Source: 630D-37 sp037447295 (GTDB lineage: Bacteria > Chloroflexota > Anaerolineae > Anaerolineales > Villigracilaceae). From it: 55,903 bases of DNA. The translations under genes and the position numbers were made by a program. The notes under the pieces are model-generated. The model saw nothing but the letters and a program-made list of their open reading frames with translations. It did no database searches and was not told where the DNA came from. The DNA lies in NCBI GenBank assembly GCA_037447295.1, contig JBBIGZ010000011.1, positions 1 through 55,903 of the forward strand. Direction: 5' to 3'. Position 1 is the stretch's first letter, and every line of letters starts with the position of its first letter. Of the stretch, positions 10,001-16,856 are shown in pieces.

Positions 10001-10456
10001 ACGTTTGCAGGCTTTGAGAAACTCGCGCCGCGGCATGGTGCGCGTCATCAGCGCGCGCACGGAGGTGAAGATGAGCGGTGGTTGTTGCGGTTTTTCGGCA
10101 AAAGGTAAATGATAAACTGCCAAAGAAGTGAGCGCCTGCAGCCGTTCCTGCCGTGTGGCGGCACCCCAGGAAGCTTGTTCGTAGAAGAGGGGTGTTGGCT
10201 CGGCAAAAAGCATAAGGTTGATCCCTTCACCCAGCCAGGCGCGGGCCTCTTCGCGTTGACTTAGCGCATGATTGCCGCGATCAGTGATCCAGAGCACCGG
10301 CCCCGGCCAGTCACGAGTCAGCGCGGCTAGAAGGGGCAAGCGCACCGCTCTAGGAATGCCCTGAGCCGGCAAAACTTGTTTCTGCTCTAGCGCTTCCAAC
10401 CACTCGCGATAGATCGCATAACGACGAAGCGTTTCCAGAACGATCGCAGCGTTCAT
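7040..10456 (-). CDS. mfd: Transcription-repair coupling factor Mfd
   Basis: This encodes 1138 residues, normal for Mfd. The protein releases RNA polymerase stalled at DNA lesions and recruits UvrA to start nucleotide excision repair. Domains in order: a UvrB-homology module at the N-terminus (GGIVDLWPPS and DFFGDEIESIRRFDP in about residues 175-215); a CarD-like RNA-polymerase interaction domain with GDYVVHIDHGIGRYLGL near 450; an SF2 helicase with Walker A GDVGYGKTE near 600, DEEQRFG near 705 and TATPIPRT just after; helicase motif VI with QLRGRVGR; and a TRCF C-terminal domain after about 970. The ATG overlaps the stop of pth by four bases, so the pair is translationally coupled. The downstream flank (6870-7039) shows no clear terminator. 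Confidence 0.97.
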   Translation of the reverse strand: MNAAIVLETLRRYAIYREWLEALEQKQVLPAQGIPRAVRLPLLAALTRDWPGPVLWITDRGNHALSQREEARAWLGEGINLMLFAEPTPLFYEQASWGAATRQERLQALTSLAVYHLPFAEKPQQPPLIFTSVRALMTRTMPRREFLKACKRLTPGTQMSLPALLRWAVQAGYTPVNTVIEVGQIAHRGGIVDLWPPSAPSPLRLDFFGDEIESIRRFDPATQRTTGEEPALLLPPAREYLLPEAENPDSYYEFHIPILHPQPASVLDYLPASALILLEDASTLESIAENLEHEAIRLRKDAEIPPDFPLPYLSWSELWDRVQDYAWSDLGHSGAAEENPWTQGFAPLPHFGGRLKHFIEHIVARLSEGETVVIASRQAARLCKVWQEHGLSDVPPPLFWEISLSQGFQTRVPPLPALHLFTDAEIFGWERAQPRPRPVHGVIEAPESVYGDLRPGDYVVHIDHGIGRYLGLTRRMLEGVEREFLVIEYENGSQLFVPPYQADRLSRYVAPGEEKPTLDRLGGEWWSQRKARVRQAVIEVAQELLDLYAHRQIARGHTFSPDNDWQRELEASFPYIETEDQKRAIQEIKRDMERPRPMDRLLCGDVGYGKTEVALRAAFKAVMDGKQVAMLVPTTILAQQHYETFCQRLAAFPVKVEMLSRFRSPGEQTAILQDLAEGRIDILIGTHRLLQPDVRFKDLGLVIIDEEQRFGVAHKEYFKKLRTEVDVLTLTATPIPRTLYMALSGIRDISMLNTPPEERLPVVTYVGPYSPQLVRQAILRELERGGQVFFVHNRVQTIHAMKAHLQRLVPQAEIAVAHGQMPEDELAEVMRRFTQGEVDVLLATTIIESGLDIPNANTLIVDRADTFGLAQLYQLRGRVGRGAVRAYAYFFRHRKLPPTPEGQQRLEAIAEYTDLGSGYWIALRDLEIRGAGELLGTRQHGHIASVGFHLYTRLLADAVRRLRQLRTDLPPLPSDQSSLLNESTLSLPVNVELPLAMELPQEYIPDADLRLRLYRRLADVRTESELETLEQEFRDRFGPLPQTARNLFYQMRVKLRAERAGLASVTVENGRLVLRYPSPPTEKEPPRLPDYAPDVHGGRGAYYCTFFGTANWQARLLEVLEGMEKLSKQATINVESAL

Positions 10457-11025
10457 ACCAAGGGCGAAGCGTTAAAGCGCGTCATCGTTTTTTCCAACCC
10501 CACTGTGACGAACGAAAGCACCGCATCCACGGCGCGCATTAGCGCATCTGAAACGATCGGCCACTCCTCGCGATCGAAAGGGCGCAGCACGTAAGCCGCC
10601 GCATCCATATGTCCAGACGGACGGCCAATGCCGATGCGCAGGCGGGGAAATTGGGATGTTCCGAGTTGATCGATAATGGATTGCACCCCTTTTTGCCCGG
10701 CCGAACTCCCAGCGGGACGCAGGCGAATGGTGCCGGGCGGGAGGTCGAGATCATCGTGGATCACCAGCAATTGCTCCAAGGGGAGCTTGTAGAAGCGCAC
10801 CAGGCCGGCCACTGCTTGGCCGGATAGGTTCATGTAAGTCTGCGGTTTGACCAGCAGGAGCTTTTGTCCTTCGTATTCGATCTCGCCGGTCAGCGATTTG
10901 AACTGATAGCGCGTCAAACGCGCATTCAGCTGCACGCACAAGCGATCGATCACCATAAACCCGACGTTGTGCCGAGTTTCGGCATATTCGCGTCCTGGAT
11001 TTCCGAGGCCAACGATCAGGTACAT
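10453..11025 (-). CDS. pth: Peptidyl-tRNA hydrolase
   Basis: This encodes 190 residues, the usual length. The enzyme cleaves the ester bond of peptidyl-tRNAs dropped from stalled ribosomes and recycles tRNA in the cytoplasm. Diagnostic features are GLGNPGREYAETRHNVGF at residues 6-23 with the catalytic His at 19, KPQTYMNLSG near 60, and HDDLDLPPG near 90. The family motif GGHNG reads AGQKG here, so the usual His-Asn pair, which helps hold the substrate in the E. coli enzyme, is Gln-Lys. I cannot judge how common that is in relatives. The gene lies 18 bases after the EamA transporter gene and overlaps mfd by four bases. Confidence 0.96.
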   Translation of the reverse strand: MYLIVGLGNPGREYAETRHNVGFMVIDRLCVQLNARLTRYQFKSLTGEIEYEGQKLLLVKPQTYMNLSGQAVAGLVRFYKLPLEQLLVIHDDLDLPPGTIRLRPAGSSAGQKGVQSIIDQLGTSQFPRLRIGIGRPSGHMDAAAYVLRPFDREEWPIVSDALMRAVDAVLSFVTVGLEKTMTRFNASPLV

Positions 11026-11043
11026 CGGCGTTGCTCCTGTAGC

Positions 11044-11967
11044 TCAATCGCTGCGCGAGGCCAGGTAAATTCCGGCTAGGATCAAAGCGCCGCCGAAAAT
11101 GGTGAAGAGGGTCGGCATTTCGTTCAGGATGAAATAGGCCAGGATCGCCGAACCGAGCGGCTCGCCCAGGGTGGTAATGGCGACCAACGTGGCCGAAAGA
11201 TAGCGCAGGGCCCAGTTGTAGGTTGAATGCCCGACGAGTTGGGGCACCAAAGCTAAAAGCAACATCCAGAGATAGGTCTGTGGTTGATAACCGGTGAAAG
11301 ATTGGCCGCGCCAGAGCGCCAAGATCACCAGCAGGATGGCAGCCATGCCGTAGACCACCGAGATATACGGCACGAGCGAAATCTCGGCACGCAATTTGCG
11401 CCCGATCATCAGGTAGCCACTCACTGCCCAGGCTCCCACTAAGGCTAGGAAGTTGCCCCATAGGGCGCGCCCCTGTAGCGCAATGGCCAATGTTGGGCAG
11501 CGTAAGCCGTTCTGCCAGTCACAAGCATCGCCCAGGGCAATGGTGATCCCGCCGATGGTTGCCAGGATCAACCCCAGCGCCACTTGGCGTCGGAGCGGTT
11601 CGCGCAGAAAGAGCGGCGAAAGCAGCGCCACCCAAAGCGGCCCCGTGCTCACAAAGACCACCGAACTGGCTACGGTGGTGTATTCCAGCGAAGTGATCCA
11701 GGTGGCAAAGTGCAGGGCCAGAAAAGCACCGCTGAAGAAGGCCAGCGACAAATGCCCGGCCTGCACCAGGCGACGCAGCTCTTCCCGATGCCGCATCCAG
11801 GCAATCGGTAGCAACGTGAGCGTCGCCAGGCTCAAACGGGTGGCGGCGATCACCAGCGAGGGAGCCTCTCGCTGGGCCAAACGGATGAATATCGAGGCTG
11901 TTGAGACGGCCAGGATGGCGATCAACAGTGCCAGAGCAATACGGGTACGGGAAGGTGCGTGGCTCAT
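11044..11967 (-). CDS. EamA/DMT-superfamily transporter
   Basis: This encodes 307 residues with about ten hydrophobic helices in two repeated halves, the EamA (DUF6) architecture of the drug/metabolite transporter superfamily. Each half shows the usual features: RLSLATLTLLPIA and FATWITSLEYTTVASSVVF in the first; STYNWALRYLSATLVAITTLGEPLG in part in the second. It should be an inner-membrane exporter or importer of small metabolites; the substrate cannot be predicted. It is the first gene of a run with pth and mfd (gap 18 bases to pth), which probably reflects shared transcription rather than shared function. An extended -10 box lies about 38 bases upstream of the ATG. Confidence 0.9.
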   Translation of the reverse strand: MSHAPSRTRIALALLIAILAVSTASIFIRLAQREAPSLVIAATRLSLATLTLLPIAWMRHREELRRLVQAGHLSLAFFSGAFLALHFATWITSLEYTTVASSVVFVSTGPLWVALLSPLFLREPLRRQVALGLILATIGGITIALGDACDWQNGLRCPTLAIALQGRALWGNFLALVGAWAVSGYLMIGRKLRAEISLVPYISVVYGMAAILLVILALWRGQSFTGYQPQTYLWMLLLALVPQLVGHSTYNWALRYLSATLVAITTLGEPLGSAILAYFILNEMPTLFTIFGGALILAGIYLASRSD

Positions 11968-12004
11968 AGGATGTCAGAAGTTTGGGGATGGGATTGGAGA
12001 ATCA

Positions 12005-12013
12005 ATTGTACCA
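12005..12013 (-). promoter_or_regulatory. Extended -10 promoter for EamA-pth-mfd
   Basis: The minus strand reads TGGTACAAT, an extended -10 element (TGn-TACAAT), 37 bases before the ATG at 11967. No good -35 box is evident, as is usual for extended -10 promoters. Confidence 0.5.
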
Positions 12014-12085
12014 TTACCAGGAAATAGAGTGTCGTTTGGCATTCTTCACGCTGCCTAAGCGGCCAATCGTTTCTCTGCTCTACAG

Positions 12086-12091
12086 TATAAT
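12086..12091 (+). promoter_or_regulatory. -10 box of the YibE/F gene, leaderless type
   Basis: A perfect TATAAT is followed by only six bases (CTCCCC) and then the ATG at 12098. There is no Shine-Dalgarno sequence. Transcription should start at the start codon. Confidence 0.6.
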
Positions 12092-12097
12092 CTCCCC

Positions 12098-13218
12098 ATG
12101 TTTCGCTCCAAGTCTCTCATCCCCCTGATTTTCTTTTTGGCCGGCTTATTGTTGATCTTCGCTCCCTTGCCGGCGCCGCTTGCCAATATATCCACCTTAG
12201 GTAGCCAGGTTTATATGGCACGGGTGGAAGAGGTGCTGGAAGAAGGTCTGGTCACTCTCGGTGATGTCACTCAGCCCTACCAGCTCCTGCGCGTGCGCAT
12301 CTTGGAGGGACCTTATCGGCAGGTGCTGATGGAGATCGACTACGGTCGCCGTCAGGTGCGCTCCGATGACGTTTTGCTGCGCCCCGGCGATCGCATTCTG
12401 GTTTCGCTCAGCAAAACGCCGGACAACGTGGTACATGCCTACTTTGTCGAACACGTGCGCACCCCGGCGATCTTCTGGCTCGGATGGATCTTCGTTCTGG
12501 CCATACTTTGGCTGAGCGGCTGGAAAGGCTTGCGCTCCCTTCTCAGCATGGGATTCAGTCTGCTCGTCATCGCGCGCTATATTATTCCGTCCATCCTCAA
12601 TGGCGGTGATCCGCTGTGGGTGAGCATTAGTGGCTCGGCATTGTTGCTCGGCGTCACCCTTTACCTGACCTACGGGTGGGATCGCAAAACCCATGCTTCT
12701 GTTTTAAGTATGCTGGGTGTACTATTGTTGGCCGGCCTGCTTTCCGATCTTTTCCTCACCGTTGCTCGCCTGAGCGGTCAAGGAGATGAGAATGCTTTGA
12801 TCCTTCTCCAATCCCTACCCGGCCGCATCAACCTGCGTGGCTTGCTTCTCGGCGGCATGCTGATCGGCACGCTGGGGGTGTTGGACGATCTGGTCACCAC
12901 CCAATCGGCGGCCGTGTTTGAGATCTGGGAAGCCACCCTACCCTTTCCTGGCGTGAGCTCTATCGCCGCGCCATGCGTGTCGGGCAAGATCACGTGGCCG
13001 CTACCGTCAATACTCTCGTGCTGGCCTATGCCGGCGCCTCGTTACCCATGCTCCTCCTTTTCTCCCTCGGAGGCGGAAATTACCTGCGTTTGCTGAACTA
13101 TTCCTTCATCGCCGAAGAGATCGTACGTACCCTCGTTGGTTCCCTGGCGCTCATCGGTGCCGTTCCCATCACTACCCTGCTCGCCATCTGGCTAAGGCCG
13201 AAAGATCTCTCCGACTAA
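12098..13218 (+). pseudogene. YibE/F family membrane protein, interrupted by a one-base frameshift near 12935
   Basis: The first frame (12098-13096) encodes a signal-anchor helix, a soluble domain (RILEGPYRQVLMEIDYG) and six or so helices typical of YibE/F proteins, including LGVLDDLVTTQSAAVFEIW. After this the frame becomes unrelated and ends early. The expected continuation is in another frame: NPTLSWRELYRRAMRVGQDH, then VNTLVLAYAGASLPMLLLF, up to the stop at 13218. Reading GAA GCC ACC CTA as GAA GCC AAC CCT by adding one A at about 12934-12936 joins the two halves perfectly. So either one A is lost by mutation, or the base is a sequencing error. YibE/F proteins are polytopic and poorly characterised. 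Downstream lies the tRNA gene. Confidence 0.85.
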
Positions 13219-13237
13219 AAACAAACGTTGCGTACCC

Positions 13238-13266
13238 TTGACGCATTTGCTGTAGTTCGTTACAAT
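13238..13266 (+). promoter_or_regulatory. Promoter of the initiator tRNA gene
   Basis: TTGACG (13238-13243), a 17-base spacer and TACAAT (13261-13266) form a near-consensus sigma-70 promoter. The tRNA begins 13 bases after the -10 box, consistent with a very short leader. Confidence 0.8.
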
Positions 13267-13278
13267 AATAACAGTCAA

Positions 13279-13350
13279 CGCGGGGTAGAGCAGCGGCAGC
13301 TCGTCGGGCTCATAACCCGGAGGTCGCAGGTTCGAATCCTGCCCCCGCAA
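13279..13350 (+). tRNA. Initiator tRNA-fMet (CAT)
   Basis: The cloverleaf folds fully: acceptor CGCGGGG with CCCCGCA, D arm GAGC/GCTC, anticodon stem TCGGG/CCCGG with loop CTCATAA (anticodon CAT), and T arm GCAGG-TTCGAAT-CCTGC. Two hallmarks make it the initiator. The first acceptor pair is a C-A mismatch, and the anticodon stem ends in three consecutive G-C pairs. The 3' CCA is not encoded (A73 is followed by CTA), so CCA must be added by nucleotidyltransferase. Confidence 0.97.
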
Positions 13351-13352
13351 CT

Positions 13353-13385
13353 AAAAGAACCGCTTTTACGAGCGGTTCTTTTTAT
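13353..13385 (+). terminator. Rho-independent terminator after tRNA-fMet
   Basis: The stem AAAGAACCGCT pairs with AGCGGTTCTTT around the six-base loop TTTACG and runs into a T-rich tract (TTTTTATTTT). It begins three bases after the tRNA. Confidence 0.88.
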
Positions 13386-13437
13386 TTTGATCGCCTTTCG
13401 TGTGGCTGGAGATCCTGGGTAATAGTCCATCCAGGGT

Positions 13438-13950
13438 TTACGCTAAGCGAACTTCACAGATCTCGCGAAAGCCACAGCGTAGGCAACGGACCGGTTCTTC
13501 GTGGGAGCGGGGTAGGGAAGTGCGTAAGTGATCACGCTGCATCTCCGCCAACAGGTCCAGTAGAGCCTGCTCTCGTTCTGGGGTATATTCGATGGCAAAA
13601 TCCATGTCTGCGTAATGCAGAATACCGTATGCGGGGCGGCGGCCAAACGTGCGCTCGACGAGCAAACAGTAAGCCATTAGCTGGTAGATGTGTGAATCAT
13701 AAGGCGCAAGCGGCGCCGGCCGACTTTTGACCTCTACCGGGATGATCATCCCCTTTTCCTCTACCAGGTAATCCGGACGCCCTGCTAACCCAAGTGTTGG
13801 ATCGTAAAGTGGTTTTTCGGGTTTGCGCCAACTGGCTGTATCGCTATAGATCACTCGTACAGAAGGCAGGCCGCTTGCTTTGCGTTGACGTTCCGATTGC
13901 CAGAAGAAAAACAGCGCCAAAAGGAACAATACCAATCCGAGTAAAAGCAT
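13438..13950 (-). CDS. Cas4/Dna2-like PD-(D/E)XK nuclease, C-terminal part with a membrane anchor
   Basis: This encodes 170 residues. It begins with a strongly hydrophobic helix (residues 1-18) and continues into a RecB/Cas4-type nuclease core: GRPDYLVEEKGMIIPVEVKS (residues 57-76) supplies the metal-binding Asp and the E-x-K triad, and HIYQLMAYCLLVE is the QhxxY-like motif. The C-terminus RCLRCGFREIC carries three Cys, as in the Fe-S cluster of Cas4. The fourth Cys and the N-terminal helix of Cas4 are in the gene just upstream, in the same frame, separated by one TAG and one codon. No CRISPR array or other cas gene is present, so this is a CRISPR-independent relative. Function is unknown; a nuclease at the membrane is inferred. 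Confidence 0.8.
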   Translation of the reverse strand: MLLLGLVLFLLALFFFWQSERQRKASGLPSVRVIYSDTASWRKPEKPLYDPTLGLAGRPDYLVEEKGMIIPVEVKSRPAPLAPYDSHIYQLMAYCLLVERTFGRRPAYGILHYADMDFAIEYTPEREQALLDLLAEMQRDHLRTSLPRSHEEPVRCLRCGFREICEVRLA

Positions 13951-13953
13951 ATT

Positions 13954-14190
13954 CTAGATGTGCGCAGTGCAATAGGAAACGAAGAGCACCATTGCTAGCA
14001 GGGTCAAAAACAATGCAGTCAGCCGAAACAAGTTTGCCTGCCACACCAATCGAGCATGTTGACGGTGAAACGCTTGGCCGGCTTCCATTTCCTGCTGATT
14101 CTCGGAAGCATACCCATGTCGCCGATACCACCATGCCCGGCGGCAGTATAGATAGGTGCCGATCTCAGAGGCACGAATGGGATGGGACAT
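13954..14190 (-). CDS. N-terminal part of the split Cas4-like membrane nuclease
   Basis: This encodes 78 residues. Residues 1-48 (ASEIGTYLYCRRAWWYR, then ENQQEMEAGQAFHRQH) match the start of Cas4/Dna2 nucleases: the first Fe-S Cys inside a Y-x-YC-x-R-x-W motif and the His that helps bind metal. A single hydrophobic helix follows (about 52-74), and then a TAG stop. The next start codon is three bases further on in the same frame and begins with another hydrophobic helix. The two products together would make one complete Cas4-like enzyme with a membrane hairpin. Just upstream lies a heptamer repeat and no Shine-Dalgarno sequence is seen. Confidence 0.72.
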   Translation of the reverse strand: MSHPIRASEIGTYLYCRRAWWYRRHGYASENQQEMEAGQAFHRQHARLVWQANLFRLTALFLTLLAMVLFVSYCTAHI

Positions 14191-14194
14191 AGGA

Positions 14195-14242
14195 GACGAC
14201 AGACGGTGGATAGTAGATCGTGGGTGTGGACTGTGGACGGTA
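14195..14242. repeat. Class A heptamer repeat, about 7 units
   Basis: Consecutive 7-base units GACGACA, GACGGTG, GATAGTA, GATCGTG, GGTGTG (6), GACTGTG, GACGGTA. The array fills most of the gap between two minus-strand genes and begins 5 bases from the start codon at 14190. Same family as arrays at 15653, 29846, 43779, 49279, 51929 and 55445. Confidence 0.8.
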
Positions 14243-14273
14243 AGCGGAACGGCAAAGTGGCCGTAGAATCTGG

Positions 14274-15236
14274 TTATTCCAGGATACTTGCATAGCGAGA
14301 AGCAAAGAGCGCTGGGGTGCCGCCGGTGTGCCAGAAAAGCACTTTTTGGTGGGGAGCGAAGGCTCCTTGACGGATCAACCCGATCAATCCGGCAGCCGCC
14401 CGTCCGGTATAAACCGGATCGAGCAACAAACCTTCCAGACGCGCGAAAAGGCGGATCGCTTCCTTTTCGGCGTCGGTTAATATGCCGTAGCCGGCTGTGG
14501 CCCAGGCATCTTCCACTTCGATCTCTTCTGGGCGCATAGCGAGGTTTTTTCCCAAACGTTCTGCTACTTGCTCGATCAACGCGGCGACGCGCGCCTGGAG
14601 CACGTGGCGTGGCTCATCTACGCTGATGCCGATCACCCGTCCGTGATAACCAAAGAGATGGGCTCCCAGCGCCAATCCTGCCTGTGTGCCGCCGGAAGAG
14701 GAAGCGAAAACGATCGCATCCACGTCCAACCCTTGCTGCAGAAATTCCTGCAAGGCAAAGACGTATCCCAACACGCCGGTTGGGCTGGAACCGCCGTACG
14801 GTACAAGGTAGGGCTTTTCTCCCTGCTCCTTGAGCTCGTTGAAGACCTGTTCCAGCCTCGCGTCGCGCCGGCTTCGGTCGGTCCAGTGGATATTTGCGCC
14901 AAAAAGGTGATCGAGCCAGAGATTGGCTTCCGGTTTGGGCGGCGGATCGCCGAACAGGATCAGGGTGCATCGGAACCCAAAACGGGCCGCGGCTGCGGCC
15001 GTTTGTCGGCAGTGATTCGATTGCACCGCTCCGGCCGTCACCAGGTGATCGGCGCCGAGTGCCTGGGCTTCGGCCAGCAGGAATTCTAGTTTGCGCGTTT
15101 TGTTCCCGCCGAAGGCCAATCCCGTCTGATCATCGCGCTTGACGAAAATTTGCGGCCCTCCCAATGCTTGGCTCAGCCGGGGAAGGGCCTCAATCGGTGT
15201 GGGAAGATGAGCGAAGGAAAGTCGTGGAGGAAACAT
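14274..15236 (-). CDS. D-cysteine desulfhydrase / ACC deaminase family PLP enzyme
   Basis: This encodes 320 residues, the length of the D-cysteine desulfhydrase and 1-aminocyclopropane-1-carboxylate deaminase family (fold type II PLP). FVKRDDQTGLAFGGNKTRKL (residues 31-50) holds the PLP lysine in GGNKTRK. AGAVQSNHCRQTAAAAA (about 89-105) is the Ser-Asn-His substrate/phosphate region. SSSGGTQAGL (about 187) is the phosphate-binding loop. WHTGGTPALF near the C-terminus is also family-typical. The likely reaction is D-cysteine to pyruvate, sulfide and ammonia; ACC deamination is the alternative and cannot be separated by eye. The gene lies alone, 52 bases after a small lipoprotein gene. Confidence 0.88.
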   Translation of the reverse strand: MFPPRLSFAHLPTPIEALPRLSQALGGPQIFVKRDDQTGLAFGGNKTRKLEFLLAEAQALGADHLVTAGAVQSNHCRQTAAAAARFGFRCTLILFGDPPPKPEANLWLDHLFGANIHWTDRSRRDARLEQVFNELKEQGEKPYLVPYGGSSPTGVLGYVFALQEFLQQGLDVDAIVFASSSGGTQAGLALGAHLFGYHGRVIGISVDEPRHVLQARVAALIEQVAERLGKNLAMRPEEIEVEDAWATAGYGILTDAEKEAIRLFARLEGLLLDPVYTGRAAAGLIGLIRQGAFAPHQKVLFWHTGGTPALFASRYASILE

Positions 15237-15288
15237 AGGGAATCATGGGTGGAGAAAAAATAGGATGAGCCTTCCAGATGGACGGTTT

Positions 15289-15588
15289 CTATCCGCCTAA
15301 GCGTTCCGAAGACTCTACATCTTCTTTGTCCTCGTCTTCGATAGTTTCTTCTCCCATCCACACTTGATGACGTACTAGTGCTGTAAGCACGATCAGCGCC
15401 AATAGGATCGCTCCCAGGATCACAATGCCATCCGTCGGGCCGACCACAGAAAGGTCATCCACCGCACTCGGAGTGCCGGCAAGAACGGGTAATGGTGTGG
15501 GGATAGGACTGCGAGCGGGGGTGGGCCTGGCGCTACAGGCGAGGCTGAATAGCACAAGGGAAAACAGAGAGAACAGGCGGAAGGACAT
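15289..15588 (-). CDS. Small lipoprotein with a C-terminal membrane helix, function unknown
   Basis: This encodes 99 residues. A hydrophobic signal ends in the lipobox LFSLAC, so Cys18 should be lipidated. A short Pro/Thr-rich linker follows (about 20-40), then one membrane helix (about 53-73: GIVILGAILLALIVLTALV) and an acidic tail rich in Asp and Glu. A GGAG lies about 8 bases before the ATG and a TATAAT sits 17 bases upstream. I do not recognise a family. The lipid anchor plus helix with the acidic tail on the cytoplasmic side suggests a small envelope adaptor, but this is inference. Confidence 0.65.
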   Translation of the reverse strand: MSFRLFSLFSLVLFSLACSARPTPARSPIPTPLPVLAGTPSAVDDLSVVGPTDGIVILGAILLALIVLTALVRHQVWMGEETIEDEDKEDVESSERLGG

Positions 15589-15605
15589 AGGAAATCTCCG
15601 TGGTT

Positions 15606-15611
15606 ATTATA
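15606..15611 (-). promoter_or_regulatory. -10 box of the small lipoprotein gene
   Basis: A TATAAT on the minus strand lies 17 bases before the ATG at 15588, with a Shine-Dalgarno GGAG between them. No clear -35 box. Confidence 0.5.
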
Positions 15612-15652
15612 AACCGTCATGTGTGTATGTGGAGGAAAAATTGATGAACGGA

Positions 15653-15673
15653 GATAGTGGACCGTAGACCTTG
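15653..15673. repeat. Class A heptamer repeat, 3 units
   Basis: Units GATAGTG, GACCGTA, GACCTTG in the divergent gap between the lipoprotein gene and the SnoaL-like gene. Confidence 0.6.
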
Positions 15674-15734
15674 GCTCACGAGGAAGTAGCGGCTACCAAA
15701 AAATGTGGAAAAGGGTGGTCAAGCGGGTATCTCT

Positions 15735-15743
15735 TGGTAAAAT
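15735..15743 (+). promoter_or_regulatory. Extended -10 promoter of the SnoaL-XRE-purA-upp run
   Basis: TGGTAAAAT (TGn-TAAAAT) ends 29 bases before the ATG at 15773. A Shine-Dalgarno GGAGG (15763-15767) precedes the ATG by 5 bases. Confidence 0.5.
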
Positions 15744-15772
15744 ACGAGTGAGGATAATCGGTGGAGGTGCTT

Positions 15773-16213
15773 ATGAACGATTCAGAAGTGCTTGAATTCC
15801 TTTTGCGTCATTTGCAGGCCATTCAGGAGAACGATATTGCGGCCTATCGTGAAACAACAGCCGAGGACCTGACGCTCTACGAGTGGTGGGTGACTCCCCA
15901 CCGAATCGATGGGATTCCGTTTCACGAATTTATGATGCGTTCGAATGCTGCCCGTGGTACGGTCTTCGGCGCGGAGGGGGGAGAGAATGCCGCCAGCCGC
16001 TTTGATTTGGCGAATCTACGCATTCAGCGCTATGGTGATACAGCCATTGCTAGTTATACTCTCCTTGTCAGCACGGCTACTTCTGAAGGAGTGCGGGTAG
16101 CAGCGCACAATGAGAGCCGGGTGATGGTCAAGTTGGATGGAGCCTGGAAAGTGGTGCATGTCCATAAGTCACCGGCCTGGCAGGCTCCTCATATTCCTGA
16201 GAAAGGTGGGTAG
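15773..16213 (+). CDS. SnoaL/NTF2-like domain protein
   Basis: This encodes 146 residues. An N-terminal helix (VLEFLLRHLQAIQENDIAAYRE) is followed by a strand with LTLYEWWVTPHRIDG and a mixed sheet ending in ESRVMVKLDGAWKVVHVHKSP, the ending typical of NTF2-like proteins (SnoaL_3 or CaMKII-association type). The fold is a cone-shaped pocket used by small enzymes or binding proteins; the ligand is unknown. The ATG at 15773 is chosen over the GTG at 15761 because GGAGG sits at the right distance. It is immediately followed by the XRE-cupin regulator (1-base gap), so both are likely co-transcribed with purA. Confidence 0.8.
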   Translation: MNDSEVLEFLLRHLQAIQENDIAAYRETTAEDLTLYEWWVTPHRIDGIPFHEFMMRSNAARGTVFGAEGGENAASRFDLANLRIQRYGDTAIASYTLLVSTATSEGVRVAAHNESRVMVKLDGAWKVVHVHKSPAWQAPHIPEKGG

Positions 16214-16214
16214 G

Positions 16215-16856
16215 ATGAGAGATGCGATTTCTGTGGATGTTGGCGAGGTCCTAAAGCGATTGCGCCAGGAAAAAGGAATGTCTTTGCGCATGCTGGCCGC
16301 CAAAAGCGGCCTTTCGGCAAATGCTTTGAGCATGATCGAACGCGGGCGAGTTTCTCCTTCGGTCAGTACCCTGTATAAGCTGGCGGATGCGTTAGGGGTT
16401 TCCATTACGGCTTTCTTCAATCTTGAGTCACCGCGCCGGCCGGTGGTCTTTGTCAAACACGATGCGCGACGGCGTGTTCCCTTCATGCGTGGCTTGTGGG
16501 AAGGCCTTGGCGGGGAAGAATTTGTCGGACGGGTGGAGCCTTTCTTGCTGACTCTGGAAAGTGGGGCCTCCAGCGGACTTTTCAACATGAGCCATAGCGG
16601 TCATGAATTCGTGTTTTGCCTGCGAGGGCAAATCGAATATATGGTGGAGCGCGAATTTTACCTCCTGGAGCCGGGAGATAGTCTGCTCTTTTCGGCGCAT
16701 CTGCTTCATCGCTGGCGCAACCCTGGGAACACTGTGAGCAATGTGTTGATTTTGCTTTCCGGTTTCTCGGAACAGGAATTGCCCCATCATGTTCTGCCTG
16801 AACAGAAGAAGGAAAAAGGAGAAGCATTGACAGACGAATTTGCGGAGGATATATGA
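16215..16856 (+). CDS. XRE-family transcriptional regulator with cupin sensor domain
   Basis: This encodes 213 residues. A helix-turn-helix of the XRE/Cro type lies at residues 8-62 (EVLKRLRQEKGMSLRMLAAK, then SANALSMIERGRVSPSVSTL). A cupin_2 barrel follows at about 100-195, with GHEFVFCLRGQIEYMVE and LLEPGDSLLFSAHLLHRWRN, containing the His residues of a metal/ligand site. Regulators of this build sense small ligands and often control the adjacent operon. The start at 16215 is one base after the stop of the SnoaL gene. The stop overlaps the ATG of purA by four bases, so regulator and adenylosuccinate synthetase are translationally coupled. Control of purine genes is an inference from this coupling. 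Confidence 0.88.
   Translation: MRDAISVDVGEVLKRLRQEKGMSLRMLAAKSGLSANALSMIERGRVSPSVSTLYKLADALGVSITAFFNLESPRRPVVFVKHDARRRVPFMRGLWEGLGGEEFVGRVEPFLLTLESGASSGLFNMSHSGHEFVFCLRGQIEYMVEREFYLLEPGDSLLFSAHLLHRWRNPGNTVSNVLILLSGFSEQELPHHVLPEQKKEKGEALTDEFAEDI

Noticed and set aside
13954..13956. Pyrrolysine or other recoding of the in-frame TAG
   Set aside because: TAG ends several other genes in the window (for example upp and the dipeptidase), and no recoding signal or pyl gene is seen.
13438..14190. A CRISPR-Cas locus, because of the Cas4-like gene
   Set aside because: No repeat-spacer array and no other cas genes are present; the short arrays in the window have no spacers.
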